Source of the DNA: an uncultured Bradyrhizobium sp.
GTDB lineage: Bacteria; Pseudomonadota; Alphaproteobacteria; Rhizobiales; Xanthobacteraceae
Length of the DNA stretch: 64,000 nucleotides
Direction: 5' to 3'
NCBI RefSeq assembly: GCF_936943645.1
Contig: NZ_CAKZJO010000087.1
Span: forward strand, 62,001-126,000
Shown here: one piece after another, positions 15,001 to 30,000 of the stretch
Numbering within the stretch: position 1 is the stretch's first letter
Layout of the letters: each line of letters starts with the position of its first letter
Position numbers and translations under genes: made by a program
The notes under the pieces: generated by a model
Database searches by the model: none
Told to the model about the DNA's origin: nothing
Seen by the model: the letters and a program-made list of their open reading frames with translations, nothing else

Positions 15001-18000
15001 GTGAGCCTCACGCGGACGCAGGCGGTCGCGAGCTCTGCGATCGGCAACGACGTGCTGTCCGGCCTCGACGGCGACGATCTCATCCGCGGCGGTGCCGGCG
15101 ACGATGTGATCTCCGGAGGCAACGGCAACGACACGCTCAACGGCAATGGCGGCAACGACACCATCAACGGCGATGCCGGCAACGACATCCTGATCGGCGG
15201 CAAGGGTAACGACAATCTGGTCGACGGCCAGGGCAACGACGTCTACCGCTTCGCGGCCGGCGATGGTCAGGACACCATCACCGACGCGAACGGAACCGAC
15301 CGGATCGAGTTCGGCGCGGGCATCAGCCCGGCCGACGTCAATGTCGCGCTGGTCGGCAACTCCTCGACGCTCGTCGTCACGTTCCGCAACAGCGACGACC
15401 GCATCACTATCAACAACGGCTCGGCCAACGACGGCAGGGCCATCGAGACATTCACCTTTGCCGACGGCACCGTGTGGACCTTCACCGACATCGTCGCGCG
15501 CTGGAAGACGCCGACTGCGGGTGCCGACATCATTCTCGGCACCACGAACGGCGAGATCCTTGCGGGCGGGGCGGGCAACGACAGCCTGATCGCCTTCGGC
15601 GCGGCCACGCTGCTCGGCGAAGGCGGCGATGACACCCTGACCGGCGCGAATGGGGCCGATATCCTGGTCGGCGGCACCGGCAACGACACGCTGAACGGTG
15701 GACAAGGCGACGACGTCTACCGCTGGGGCCGCGGCGACGGCAGCGACACGCTCACCGACACCGGCGGCACCGACCGCGTCGAGATCGGCGCCGGCGTCGC
15801 GCCCGGCGACATCAAGGTCACCTCGCCGGACGGGCGCAGCTTCGTCCTGCGAATTCGCGACACCGGCGAAGAGCTCAAGCTCACCGATGTGATCGCGAAT
15901 ACGAGCAACGTGATCGAGAGCATTGCCTTTGCGGACGGCACCGTCTGGACGATGAACGATCTGAGGGATCAGTCGTATATCGGAGAGGACGCCGCCGACG
16001 CCATGACCGGCACCAGCGACGCGAACCGCCTCGACGGGCGCGGCGGCAACGACAATCTCTCCGGCCTCGGCGGCAACGATTTGCTGCTCGGGGGCGCCGG
16101 CGACGACACGCTCAATGGCGGGACGGGAGACGATCATCTGGTCGGCGGCCTCGGCAACGATGCGCTGTCGGGCGGCGCCGGTGCCGATACCTATGTGTTC
16201 GCGGCCGGTGACGGCAACGACACGATCACCGACGGCGGCGACGCCACGAACGACACGTTGCGGATCGAAGGCTATGGCCTGTCGCAGATCCGCTTCGGCG
16301 CGGTCGGCCAGGACCTGGTCATCCGCTTCGCCGGAAGCGCCGATCGCATCATCGTCCGCAACGGCCTCGGCAGCGGTGTCAGCGATCTCGTCGATGCCTT
16401 CGAGATTGCGGCCGACGGCGTCACGCTATCGTTGGCTGACGTGCGTGCCCGTCTGGTCGAGGATGTCTCTGTCACCGGTGAGTTCCTGGCCGGGAGTGCC
16501 GCCGATGACGTGCTCACCGGCGGAACCGGTGACGACTATCTGAACGGCGGCGAGGGGGCCGACATCCTGTCGGGCGGTGCCGGCAACGATCAGTTCGGCG
16601 ATATCTCAGCCGATGGTTCCGTCGACACGCTGACCGGTGGCGCCGGTCGCGACACCTATTACTACCTGCCGGTCCGGCAGGGCGCGGCGCCCATCGTCGC
16701 CGACGTCATCACCGACTTCCAGGCGGGCGCCGGCGGCGACGTCATTCGTCTGATGACCAGCAATCCCAACCCGTTCGAAGGCGGCAGCATATTCCTGGCG
16801 CAATCGGGCAGCGATGCGGTCGTCATGATGCGGGCCAATTCGGGACCCGACCAGGAACTGGTGCGCCTGCTCGGCGTCGACGCCACGACGCTGACCTCAG
16901 CCAATTTCGACGGCGTTCCGATCGCGATCGACAATTCGATCAGCATCAATGACGACGATACCGGCCATGCCCTCAACGGCAGCGCGCTCGACGACCGCAT
17001 TTTCGGCAATGGCGGCAACGACGTCATCAGCGGCTTCGGCGGCAATGACCGGCTGGCCGGCGGTGGCGACAATGATGTGATCGACGGCGGCCTCGGCAAC
17101 GACCTGATTGCGGGCCAGGAAGGCAACGACCAGATCATCGGCGGTGGCGGCAGCGACATCATGTCCGGCGGCTCCGGCGATGACGTCATCACCGGCTATG
17201 GCGACGGCAGCTTTGCGACCGACACCGACGTGTTCGAGGGCGGCCAGGGCGACGATCAGTTGTTCGGCGGCACCGGCACGGACGTCTACCGCTTCGCGCG
17301 CGGCGACGGCCGCGACACCATCTCCGATCTCGGCGGTAGCGATCGCCTGGAATTCGCCGCGGGAATCGCGGCCGCGGACGTCAGCGTCGTGCAGATCGGC
17401 CGCGACGTCGAGCTGCACGTCAACAACGAGGGTGGCCGGATTCGCGTGACCGGCGCGCTCGACGGCGCCAGCGCCATCGAGACGATCGCCTTTGCCGACG
17501 GCACCAATTGGACCTGGAACGACGTGCTGACGCGATCCCTGCAGGGGTCGAGCGCCGACGACGTGCTCGCGGTTCCCGCGAGCTTCCAGGGCAACTCCGT
17601 CACGCTCGACGGCAAGGCGGGGAATGACACCCTGCAAGGCAGCGCGGGCGCCGATACGCTGATCGGCGGCACCGGCAACGACGTGCTGCAGGGAGCGGGC
17701 GGCGACGACACCTATGTGTTCGCCCGCGGCGACGGTCAGGACGTCATTCTCGATAGCTCGGGCACCAACACGCTGAGCTTCGCGGCCGGGATCCTGGCAA
17801 GCGATATCCGCGTCGTACGAGGGCCTATCAATCTGGTGCTCGAAATCATCGGCACCGGCGACCGCGTCGATCTCGGCTCTGCGGCGACGCCGGACATGGG
17901 CGTCTCGCGCGTCACCTTCGCCGACGGCACGGTTTGGACCGCATCGACCCTGATCGCACTCGCCCGCGCTGCGACCGATGGCGACGATGTCATTCGCGGC

Positions 18001-21000
18001 GACGATCTCGACAACACGCTGGCCGGCGGCGCCGGCGACGACCTGCTGATCGGCAATGGCGGGGCTGATGATCTCGACGGCGGCACCGGGAACGATCGCC
18101 TCGAAGGCGGCGCCGGTGACGACACCTATCGTTTCGCGGCCCATGGCGGCCACGACCGCATAGCCGACACGGCCGGCAACGACACATTGCTGCTGGCGGC
18201 GGATATCGTCCCCGACGACGTCACGGTGTCGCAGAGCGAGGACGGGGCTGATTTCACGCTGATCGTCAAGTCGACCGGCGCACGCATCACCATCGAAGGC
18301 GCGCTCGGCGCAGGCGGCATCGAAACGATCCGCTTTGCCGACGGCACGGTGTGGGGCACCTCCGATCTGATCGTGCGTGCGCCGAGCTTTGCCGACGACG
18401 TCTTGACCGGCGATGCCGGCAACAACGTCATGGTCGGCGGTCTCGGTAACGACCATCTGTCCGGCGGTGCCGGCAACGACACCTACCGCTTCGCCCGCGG
18501 CGATGGGAGCGACGTCATCAACGACAAGGCCTCGTCCGCGGCCGATCGCCTCGAGATCAGCGGCTACACCGCAGCGGAGGTCAGCTTCCACCGCATCGCC
18601 GCCGACAGCGACGATGTCGCGATCCGCTTTGCCGGGACGACCGACCAGATCGTCATCGTCGATGCGCTCGCCGCCAATTCCGCCGGGGTCGAGACCATCG
18701 CGCTCGCGGACGGCACGCAGTACACCGTCGCCGACATGAAGCTCGCGATCCTCGCCAGCCTCACCACCGACGGCAACGACATCATCATCGGCACCGACGG
18801 CGCCGATACGCTGATGGGCGGCAAGGGCAACGACCTCGTCGACGGCGGCTATGGCAACGACACCTATCTCTATCGCCGCGGCGACGGCGACGACCGCATC
18901 AACGCGGTCGGCAAGGGCACCGACGTCCTGAGCCTCGCCGACTACAACGTCGCCGACGTCGTCTCCGCCGTGCGCGCCGGTCCCGATAGCAACGATCTCG
19001 TGCTCTCCTTCGCAGGAGCGGGCGATCGCGTGGTGCTGACCGACGCCCTCAGTCCGTCCAACAATCCGTCGTTCGGCCTGTCGGTGCGGTTCGCCGACGG
19101 CACGGTCTGGAATCGCGACGCGATGCGCGCCCGCGCGCTGTCGGATATCGACGGCAGCGGCAATGACAACGTCTACGGCTTCGACGGCAACGACACCTTC
19201 GCCGCGCGGGCCGGCAACGATTTGCTCTCGGGCGCTGCCGGCGACGATCTCTATCTGTTCGGGCGTGGGGCCGGCAACGACACGGTCGTCGATTCCGGAA
19301 CGAACGGCACCGACCGGATCGAGATTGCGGATTTCACCTCGTCCGAAGCCCATGTCGAGCAGCTCTATCGCGGCTCGGACGCCGTCGTCATCCGCTTCAC
19401 CGGCAACAGCGCCGACAGCCTGACCGTGTTCGATGCGCTCTCGACCGATGCCAAGGGCATCGAGAGCTACGTCTTCGCCGACGGCGTGGTCTGGACCAAG
19501 GAGACCTTGCGCGAGCTGCTGGGCAACCGTGCCCCGACCGCTCTGGGCGACGGCTTCTTCTCGGTCACGACAGGCGTCGAGCTCGTCATCAAGGCGACCG
19601 ACCTGCTCCGCAACGATTTCGACGCGGACGGCGATGCACTGACGATCATCGGCGTCGACGCTGGCACCTCCGGCGTTGCCACGATTGATGCCCAGGGCAA
19701 CATCCACTACACCGCGACCAACGGCTATTACGGCTCCGCCTCGATCAGCTACACGATTTCCGACGGCCACAACGGCTTTGCCACGGCTTCGGTCGATCTC
19801 AAGGTACGCCCGGTCGCAACCGCCTATCCGGATACGGGCTTCACCGTCGCCGAGGATGGCTCGCTGGTGATCCGCGTCGAGCGGCTCCTGGCCAACGACC
19901 TCGACGGCGACCGCATGATCGTCGGCCAGGTCTATCAGGCCGTCAACGGGACGGTCGCGCTGGCGAGCGATGGCAACATCACCTTCACGCCCAACGCCGA
20001 TTTCAACGGCACCGCCGAGTTCAGCTATGTCGCGAACACGCCCGAAGGCGGCCGGGCCGAGGCCAGGGTGACGATCCAGGTCACCGCGGTGAACGATGCG
20101 CCGGTGGCGCATGACGAAACGGTCAATGCGACGCCCGAAAGCACTGCCTTCACGCTCGATCCGAGCGCGCTGACCGCCAACGACAGCGACATCGATCACG
20201 ACGGGCTCTCGGTGCAGTCGGTGATCTCCAACGCTGATGTCACTGTGACGATCGGCGACGATGGTCTGATCCACGTGACCCCGCGCGCCTATTTCTGGGG
20301 CAACGCCCACTTCGACTATGTCGTCGCGGATCCCAGCGGTGCGACCTCGACGGGCCGGGTCAACTTCACCGTCACCCCCGTCAACGATCCGCCGGAGCTG
20401 CACGACGACCGGTTCGAGACCACCGACAACGGGGATCCGATCCGGGAGGACAACCCGATCGTGATCGGCGCCGACCGGCTGCTTGCCAACGACATCGAGC
20501 ACGACGGCGAGACCATGACGCTCACCGCCGTCCGCAACAGCCATGGCGGCAACGCCGTGCTGCTCGAGAACAACACCGTCCTGTTCACGCCGACGCCCAA
20601 TTTCAACGGCGATGCCTGGTTCGAATACCAGGTCGACGACGGTCACGGCGGGATCGCCTGGGCTCGCGCGACGCTGGCCTATCAGCCGGTCAACGACCTG
20701 CCCGACGCCGGTAACGACAGCTATACCGACCAGAGCCTGCCGATCCTGCGCGGCACGGAAGACCATTCGATCGAGATCCCGATCATCGAGTTGCTCAAGA
20801 ACGACAGCGATATCGAAGGTTTCGCGGTGCAGTTCGAGAGCGCCGGCAACGCGGTGCATGGCGACATCGAGGTCACCGACCACGGCACGATTATCTTCAC
20901 GCCGGATGCGGATTTCTGGGGCGAGGCATCGTTCAGCTATCTCGTCCGCGACAACGAAGGCGCGGTCGACGGCGCTACCGTCACGATGTGGTTCGAGAAT

Positions 21001-24000
21001 GTCGGTGACGCGCCGCCGGTCGCGCAGCGCGACGTCATTTATGTCAACGAGGATATCCCGACCGTCATTCCGATTTCGGCACTGCTCGCCAACGACACGG
21101 ACGTGGACCGCGATCCGCTCCGCTTCCTGGGCTGGCGGCTGTCGACGACGCTGGATGCGCTGGTGTTCGGTGGCGATGCCGGCCAGAAGCTGAACGGCAC
21201 CATCGAGTTCGACGCCGACGGCAATCTGGTGTTCACGCCGAACCGGGACGCGAGCCAGAGCTCCGGCTTCGTCTACGGGGTAACCGACGACGCCGACGGC
21301 TCGGCGGAAGGCTATGTCGACATCATCATCGTCCCGACCAATGACGATCCGACCGTCGGCCAGGACGAGGGCTTCGTCACGCCGCTCGACGCACCGCTGG
21401 TGCTGCGCGTCACCGATCTCCTGAAGAACGACTACGACATCGAGCAGGCCGATCACGACGGCGACGGTGTGATCGACGACGATCTCGACAACCCGAACCG
21501 CGCCCGCCCGACCTTCGTCGGTGTCGACGGCGTCTACGACGCGGATGCGCTCGCGCTCGGCCAGCGCGTGCCGCGCGGCACCGCGGAGGTGGTCGACTGG
21601 AATGGCGAGAAGTTCATCGTCGTGCACTTCGCGGCCGGCTTCACCGGCCAGGTCGCGGTCGAGTACCGCATCGCCGACACCGATGGCGCGACCGATACCG
21701 GCTTTGCGATGGCGTCGGTGGCCGACAGCTATAACGGCCTGCTGCGCGGGACGGCGAAGGCCGACTACCTCGTCGGCACCGAGGGCGCGGACCTGATCCA
21801 GGCGCTCGGCGGCAACGACTTCGTGTTGGGCGGCGGCGGCAACGACCGGATCGAGGCCGGCAGCGGCGACGATCAGATCGATGCAGGGGCCGGCGACGAC
21901 TGGATCGACGCCGGCGACGGCGCCGACCGCATCACGGGCGGCGACGGCTACGACACCGTCAGCTTCGAGAACTCCGACTTCCTGGTGCGCGCCGACCTCG
22001 AGTCGCGCGTCGGCCAGGGCGGCTATGCCCAAGGCGACGTCTATATCGGCGTCGAGGCGCTGATCGGCTCGCAATATGCCGATCAGCTCGGCGGCGATGC
22101 CGGCGACAACCGCCTCGAAGGCCGCGATGGCAACGATATCCTGGAGGGACGCGGCGGCAACGACACGCTGCTCGGCGGTGCGGGCGACGACATCCTGACC
22201 GGTGGGGCAGGGGCCGATATGCTCGACGGTGGCCTCGGCAACAACACGGCCGACTACAGTTTCGGCGCGACCGGCGTGTCGATCTCGCTGGCGTCAGGCA
22301 CTGCCCATGGCGGCGATGCCGAGGGCGACGTCCTCACCAACATCCAGAACCTCACCGGCACCGATGCCGACGATACGCTGGAAGGCGATTTGCTCGCCAA
22401 CATCCTGTCGGGCGGTCGCGGCGACGACATTCTGATCGGCAATGCCGGCGACGACACTCTGATCGGCGGCCGCGGTGCGGACCAGCTGATCGGCGGCGAC
22501 GGTATCGACACGGCCGACTACACGCTGTCGACGGAAGGGGTCATCGTCGACATGGCCAACGGCGCGGCCGGCGGCGGCGATGCGCTCGGCGATACTTTCT
22601 CCGGGATCGAGATCGTCCAGGGCTCGTATCAGGACGACACCATCCGTGGTGACGGCGGCGACAACCGCATCCGCGGCGGCCGCGGTGCCGACATCATCGA
22701 CGGACGCGGCGGCTTCGATATCGCCGATTACAGCCGCGCCGACGAAGGGGTCACCGTCAATCTGGCGACCGGACTCGGTACTGCAGGCGAAGCGGCCGGC
22801 GACCAGCTCACCTCGATCGAGATGCTGGTCGGCTCGCTCTGGAACGACCAGTTCACCGGCAGCGCAGGCGACGACTGGTTCCAGGGGCTGCGCGGCGACG
22901 ATGCCATCGCCGGCGGGGCCGGCTCGGATACCTATGTGTTCGGCTTCGACGACGGCCAGGACGTCATCACCGAGCAGGGTACCGAGACCGACACCGACCG
23001 CCTGGTGCTGTCGTCTGCGATCGCGCCGAAGGACGTCTCCGTCATCCGCGAGGGCAACGACCTCCTGCTCGAATTCGAGCGGCAGGACGGCTTCCTGATC
23101 GACACCGTGCGCGTGACCGACCACTTCCTCGGCGCCCAGAGCGGCATCGAGGAGATCGTGTTCTCCAACGGCACGGTCTGGGATCGCGACCGCATCGATC
23201 AGCTGCAGCAGCTCGGCCGCTTCAATGCCGCCGACGACATCGTGCATCTCGGTGTCGAGGACGAGCCGGTGGTGATCGATCCGGCGACCCTGTTCGCCAA
23301 CGATGCCGACAGCGCGGTCGACCTGACGCTTGCCAGCGTCGGCAATGCCGTGAACGGCACCGTGCGCGTGCGCGAGGACGGCAAGATCGAATTCCTGGGC
23401 GCGCCAAACTACAACGGCGATGCCTTCTTCAACTACACCGTCCGCGACCAATTCGGCCGCGAGTCCACGGCCCGGGTCGAGGTCGATCTCGCGCCGGTCA
23501 ACGACGCACCGACGGCGGTGGATGATCCGCTGGTCTACGCCGTCGAGGACCAGATCCTGCGGATCCGCATCGACACGCTGCTCGCCAACGATTTCGACGT
23601 CGATGGCGACGCCGATCTGGAAGGCTTGCACATCGTCTCGATCGCGCCGCTGACGAACTCGTCCGGGCAGGCGATCGACAGCTACAAGGATAACGACTAC
23701 CGGTACGAAGCCACCAATGTCACTGCGCGGCTGGATGGCGACTACATCGAGTTCAAGCTGCGTCCGGACTATTTCGGCGCGGCTGGGTTCGTCTACACGC
23801 TGGCCGACGCCAGCGGCGCGACCTCGACCGCCAGGGTCGAAATCTCGATCTCGCCCGTCAACGACGCGCCGCGCGACCGTGACACCTATCGCTGGATCCG
23901 TCTCGGCCAGGATACCGCCGTCACCGTCGCCGACCTGATGGCCAACACCTACGATATCGAGGGCGACGGCTTCACCTTCGTCGGCCTGCATGGCGGCCTC

Positions 24001-27000
24001 GACGACAACCCCGCCAACAATGGCAGCCTGGTGTTCGACCAGGCGACCGGCACCATCACCTTCACGCCGGCCTCGCTCGGGCAGGCGAGCATCGAATATG
24101 ACGTGATCGACGCGCGCGGCGCGGCGGCGACCTTGACCTACGACTTCAAGGTCAAGCCGCTCAACGACGCGCCGAAGGCCTATAACGACTACGGCTACCG
24201 GACGCTCGAGGACCAGATCCTCGTGATCGACCCCGCGACGATCCTCGCCAACGACACCGACGAGAACGGCGACACGCTGGTGCTCGACAGCATCGCCCGG
24301 TTCGCCGATGGCGGCAAGGTCCGCCTGCGCGATGACGGCATGATCGAGTTCCGGCCGGCGCCGGACTACAACGGCGCCGCCGGCTTCCAGTACACGATCA
24401 GCGACGGCCATGGCGGCACCGCGACCGCCTATGTCGCGATCACGGTACTGCCGCGCAACGAAGCGCCGATCCTGCGCAACGACTATGTCAGCGGCCTGGA
24501 GGACGGTCCGCTGTTCGTGATCCCCGGCGAAGCGTTCGGCAACGACATCGACGCGGACGGCGACGTGCTGTTCTTCAAGCGCTCGACAGTGCTCGGCGTG
24601 GTCGACCACCGTTATCTGTCGGCCGGTTACGCGGTCAGCGCGGCCCTGGCCGACGGCTCGGCCCTGCCGTCCTGGCTGCAGTTCGATCCCGCCACCATGC
24701 GATTTACGGGATCGCCGCCGGCCGGAATGGACCCGCTCTCAGTCGACGTCTGGGTGAGCGATCCCTCCAATGGGCGGATCTTCAATACGCGGTTCGAGCT
24801 GACGGCGGGCGATATCTCGGGCGGTTTCGATGCCGGGACCGATGTTCTCAAGGGCTACGAAATCCGTTCCGCCTTCGCGGTCGACTACGAATTCAGTGCG
24901 TCCGATCTCGATGCGGACACGACCGTCACGGCCAAGCTCGCCGATGGCTCCGTGCTGCCGTCCTGGCTCAGCTTCAACGCCCAGACGCTGCAGTTCACGG
25001 GAACGCCGCCCGAGGGGACGACGGACCCGATCAGCATCCAGCTCACCTTCTCGCATCCGGCCGAAGGCGGTGGCAATCCCAGGACCTTCACCGATAACAT
25101 GACGCTGGATCCGGCCATGCTGCCGGCCGGCGTTACCTATAACAGCCAGATCGCGCTGCTCGACACCAGGAGCGGGACGGTTTCGGCCTCGATCATCGGC
25201 GGCCGTCCGTTGCCGGATTGGCTGTCCTTCGACGCAGCGACGCGCACGGTCGGCCTGAGCGGCTTCGCGCCGGATGCGGATGCGCAGCTGGCGCGCCTGC
25301 AGGTCGTGTTTACGCCGGCACCGCGCGTGCTTCCCGACGGAACCTATGCCTCGAGCAATCGCGGTTTCACGCTGGAATTCTTGGTCGATCCGCACGGCGA
25401 TCTCGCAAGCCAGATGACCGCGATCAACCACGCGCTGGAAGGCGAGTCCTATTTCGCGGACCAGGGCGTGTTCGCGCTCGACCTGAAGGGCGCCGGTGCC
25501 ATCACCGCGACCCGCGAGAGCGGCGCGCCGCTGCCGGACTGGCTGAGTTTCGACCCGGCCACCTTCACCTTCTCCGGCATGCCGCCGGCCAACTGGGTCG
25601 GCGCCGTGCCGGTCCGCCTGGATATCGCCGCGGGCAACGGCCATCCCGCGATGTCGATCATCACCGAAGCCGTGGTCGACGACACCTTCAAAATTGCGCC
25701 GTTCCCGGCCTCGACGGTCGTCTCGCCCGGGCAGATCAACGTCAACGTTCCCACCGACTTCAACGGCACGGTGGTGCTGAGCTATGACGCCACCGACGAG
25801 AAGGGCGGCGTCTCCGGCACTCCGGCGCTGATCTTCTACGACGTCAAGCCGACGCGCGAGCGGCCGGACACCGCGGTCGACAATCTGACGGGGCGCGAGG
25901 GACAAACCACGCGCTTTGCGGTGACCGACCTGCTGCAAAACGACTTCGACCGCGACCGCGATGCCTTGCGGATCCTGTCGCTGGGGCAACCGGCCAACGG
26001 TTCGCTCGTCATCGAGCTCGCCCATGCCAATATCGCGCCGCCCGCCGGCCTCGGCCAGCTCGAGGGTGCGGTCTGGAGTGCGATGCTCGCCGACGGCTCG
26101 GCGCTGCCGACCTGGCTCACGATCGACAGCGCGACCGGCGCGCTCTCGGGCGATGTGCCGCTGGCATTCGCTGCGAATCTCGACATCCGCTTCACGCGGA
26201 CGCTCGGCGGCGACAGCCAGAGTGCGACCTTGAGCCAGCACTTCGACGGCAATTCCGGGGCTTTCGTCGTCTACACGCCGGCGGATGCCTTCTCCGGCGA
26301 TGACGGCTTCAGCTATGTCGTGACCGATGACCACGAAGGTCCTTCGACCGGCTCGGCCATCGTCCATGTTGCCGCCGTCAACGATCCGCCGACCACGGTC
26401 GAGGACATTGTCGCGGCGGTCGAGGACACGCCGCTGCTGATCGACCCGGCGACGCTGCTCGCCAACGACTACGACGTCGACAACAACCCGATCCGCTTCG
26501 TCGACGTTGCGAACGCCACGCACGGCACCGTCAGCTTCGACGGCACCCATATCGTGTTCACGCCCGACCACAATTTCGAGGGCGTCGCGACGTTCGAGTA
26601 CATCGTGACCGACGACACCAATGGCTCGAGCACGGGCAAGGTCAAGGTCAACGTCGCCTCGACCAATCACGCGCCGATCGCCGCGACCGACGTGTTCGAG
26701 ACCGTCGAGGACACGCCGTTCGAGTTCGCCACTGCCGATCTGCTCGGCAACGACAGCGATGCCGACGGCGACACCATCACGTTCCAGTCGCTGTCGCGCA
26801 GCGCCGGCAACGGCCGCATCGTCGAGCTGCCCGACGGACGCTGGCAGTTCGTGCCGAACGAGAACATCAGCGGCGCGGTCAATTTCAGCTACACGATCTC
26901 CGACGGACGCAAGACCTCGACCGGAACCGTGACGTTCAACGTCGATGCCGTGAACGATGCGCCGATTGCCAATCCGGACGGAGCCGGGACGGCCAACGAC

Positions 27001-30000
27001 CCGCTGGGTGTGTTCAGGACGACCCAGGACCAGGCCATCACGATCGACTTCGCCGCGCTGATCGCCAACGACCGCGACGTCGAAGGCGACAGCTTCGAGA
27101 TCGTCGAGGTGTTCGACGGTGACCAGGGAACGGTGGTGCGCGTCGGCTCGACCGCTGTCTTCACGCCGAATGCCGGTTATATCGGCGATGCCGGCTTCCA
27201 CTACCGCGTCACCGACAGCCATGGCGCGTCCAGCGTCGGCTTCGTCACGCTGCTCGTCGCACCCAACGTGCCGCTGCCGATCCCGGTGTCGGATGCCGGC
27301 TTCGAGGTGCTCGAAGACGGCTTCATCGACATCGACCCCGCCGCGCTGATGGCGAACGACGTCACGCCCGAGGGATCGACCCTGACCTTCGTCGGGCTCG
27401 AAGGCGCCGAACTGCTCGCGAACGGCAAGTATCGCGTGACGCCCGCCGCCAACTTCAACGGCGAGCTGGTGCTGCATTATTCGGTCAAGAACGAGCAGGA
27501 TTTCGCGGTCTCGACCACGGTCACGATCAACGTGCTGCCGGTCGCCGACGCTCCTGTCGCGCGTCCCGACACGCTCGAGATGCGTGAGGATTCCCCGCTG
27601 ACGCTGTTTGCGAGCCAGCTGCTGGCCAACGACAGCGATGCCGACCAGCAGGCGTTCGTGCTCACACGGATCGTCGCGACCTCTGGTGTGACGGTCACCG
27701 ATCTCGGCTTCGGCCAGCTCCAGATCACGCCGAATGCCGACTTCAATGGACCGGCGTGGTTCGACTATGAGATCGAGGATTCGACCGGCCTGACCGCAAC
27801 GACGCGGGTCAACGTCAACGTCGCGGCGGTCGACGACGCGCCCGTGATCTCCGCGGTTCCCGTGCTCAAGGGCATCGAGGATCAGCGCTTCAGCGTGACC
27901 CTGCCGGCCGGCTTCGTCAGCGACGTCGACGGCGACGCGCTCCTGGTCGAAATCCGGGGCAAGGACGGCACGGCGCTGCCGGCCTGGCTGCAATACGATC
28001 CGCAGACGCGGCTGCTGAGCGGCGATCCGCCCGCCAATTTCAACGGCACGATCCAGCTCGAGATCGCAGCGACCGACGGGACCGCTCAGACCGTGCGCGA
28101 GCTGCTGGTGTCGATCGCCCCGGTCAACGATGCGCCGGTTCTGGCCCATCCGTTGGACGACCAGGCCGGCCGCGAGGGCGAGGCGCTCGATATCGCGCTC
28201 GACAAATCGGCCTTCGCCGATGTCGATGGTGACACGCTGACGTTCGCCGCGCGCTTGAGCGACGGCAACCCGCTGCCGGCATGGCTGAGTTTCGACGGCT
28301 CGCACTTCACCGGCACACCACCGCAGAACGCGGCCGGAGACTTCGACATCGAGGTCACCGCGAACGACGGAACGCTGACCGTCAGTGACGTGTTCCGGCT
28401 GAGCGTCGTTTCGGTCAACCAGGCCCCCGTGCTGTCGGTGCCGCTGGCCGATGTGTCCTCGTCCGAAGATGCGCCGCTCACGATCGCGATTCCCGCCGGC
28501 AGCTTCACCGACCCCAACGGCGACCCGCTGACCTATTCGGCGACGCTCGCCGACGGCAGCGCGCTGCCGTCCTGGCTTGCCTTCGACGGCACGAACTTCA
28601 CCGGCACGCCGCCGGCGGACTTCAACGGCAGCTTCGATATCCTGGTCACGGCCAGCGACGGCGCGCGCGTTGCAAGCGACGTCTTCCGAGTGACCATCAC
28701 GCCGGTGAACGATGCGCCGGTGGTGGCGCAGGCGCTGGCGGACGTGTCGTCGCCGGAGGATGCTCCGGTGTCGATCACGATCCCGGCCGGCAGCTTTACA
28801 GATGTTGACGGCGATACGCTGACCTACGCCGCGACGCTCACCGACGGCAGCGCGCTGCCGACCTGGCTCAGCTTCGACGGCACGACATTCACGGGCACCC
28901 CGCCGTCGAACTATAACGGCGCGATCGACATCAAGGTCACGGCGAGCGACGGCTCGCTTACCGCGAGCGAAATGTTCCGCCTGACCATCACGCCGGTGAA
29001 CGATGCGCCGGTGCTGGCGCAGCCGCTGGCCGATATCGTCTCGCCGAAGAACGTCCGCGTCACCATCCCGGTGCCGACCGGCAGCTTCACCGATCTCGAC
29101 GGCGACACGCTGACCCTGACGGCAACGCTGTCCGACGGCAGCGCACTGCCGTCGTGGCTCGCCTTCGACGGCGCTACCTTCACCGGCACGCCCCCGACCA
29201 ATTACACCGGTGCGATCGACATCAAGGTCACGGCGAGCGACGGGGGGCTCACCGCGAGCGACGTGTTCCGCCTGACGATTCCGTCGGTGAACAACGCGCC
29301 CGTGGTCTCGATCCCGCTGCCTGACGTCTCCTCGCCGGAAGACACCGCTGTCTCGGTCGCGATCCCCGCCGGCAGCTTCACCGACGTCAACGGCAACCGG
29401 CTGACCTATACGGCGGTGCTCTCCAGCGGAGCCGCGCTGCCGACCTGGCTCGCCTTCGACGGCGTCACCTTCACGGGCACGCCGCCGGCCAATTTCAACG
29501 GCACGGTCAGCATCAAGGTCACCGCCAGCGACGGTGCGCTGTCGGCCAGCGACATCTTCGTGCTGACGATCACGCCGGTGAACGACGCGCCGGTGCTGTC
29601 GGTGCCGCTGTCCGACGTCAGCTCGGCGGAAGATGCCGCGGTGTCGTACACGATCCCGACCGGCCGCTTCACCGACGTCGACGGCAACGTGTTGACCTAT
29701 TCGGCGACCTTGGCCGACGGCAGCCCGCTGCCGTCCTGGCTGACGCTGACCGGCGCCAAGTTCGCCGGCACGCCGCCGCTGAACTTCAACGGGTCCATCG
29801 ACATCCGGGTCACCGCGAGCGACGGTACGCTCTCGGCGAGCGACGTCTTCACCCTGACGATCACACCGAAGAACGATGCACCGGTGCTGTCCGTGGCGCT
29901 GCCCGACGTGACATCGCCGGAAGATACGCCGCTATCGATCGCGCTTCCCGCCGGCAGCTTCACCGATGTCGACGGCGATACGCTGACCTACACCGCGACG

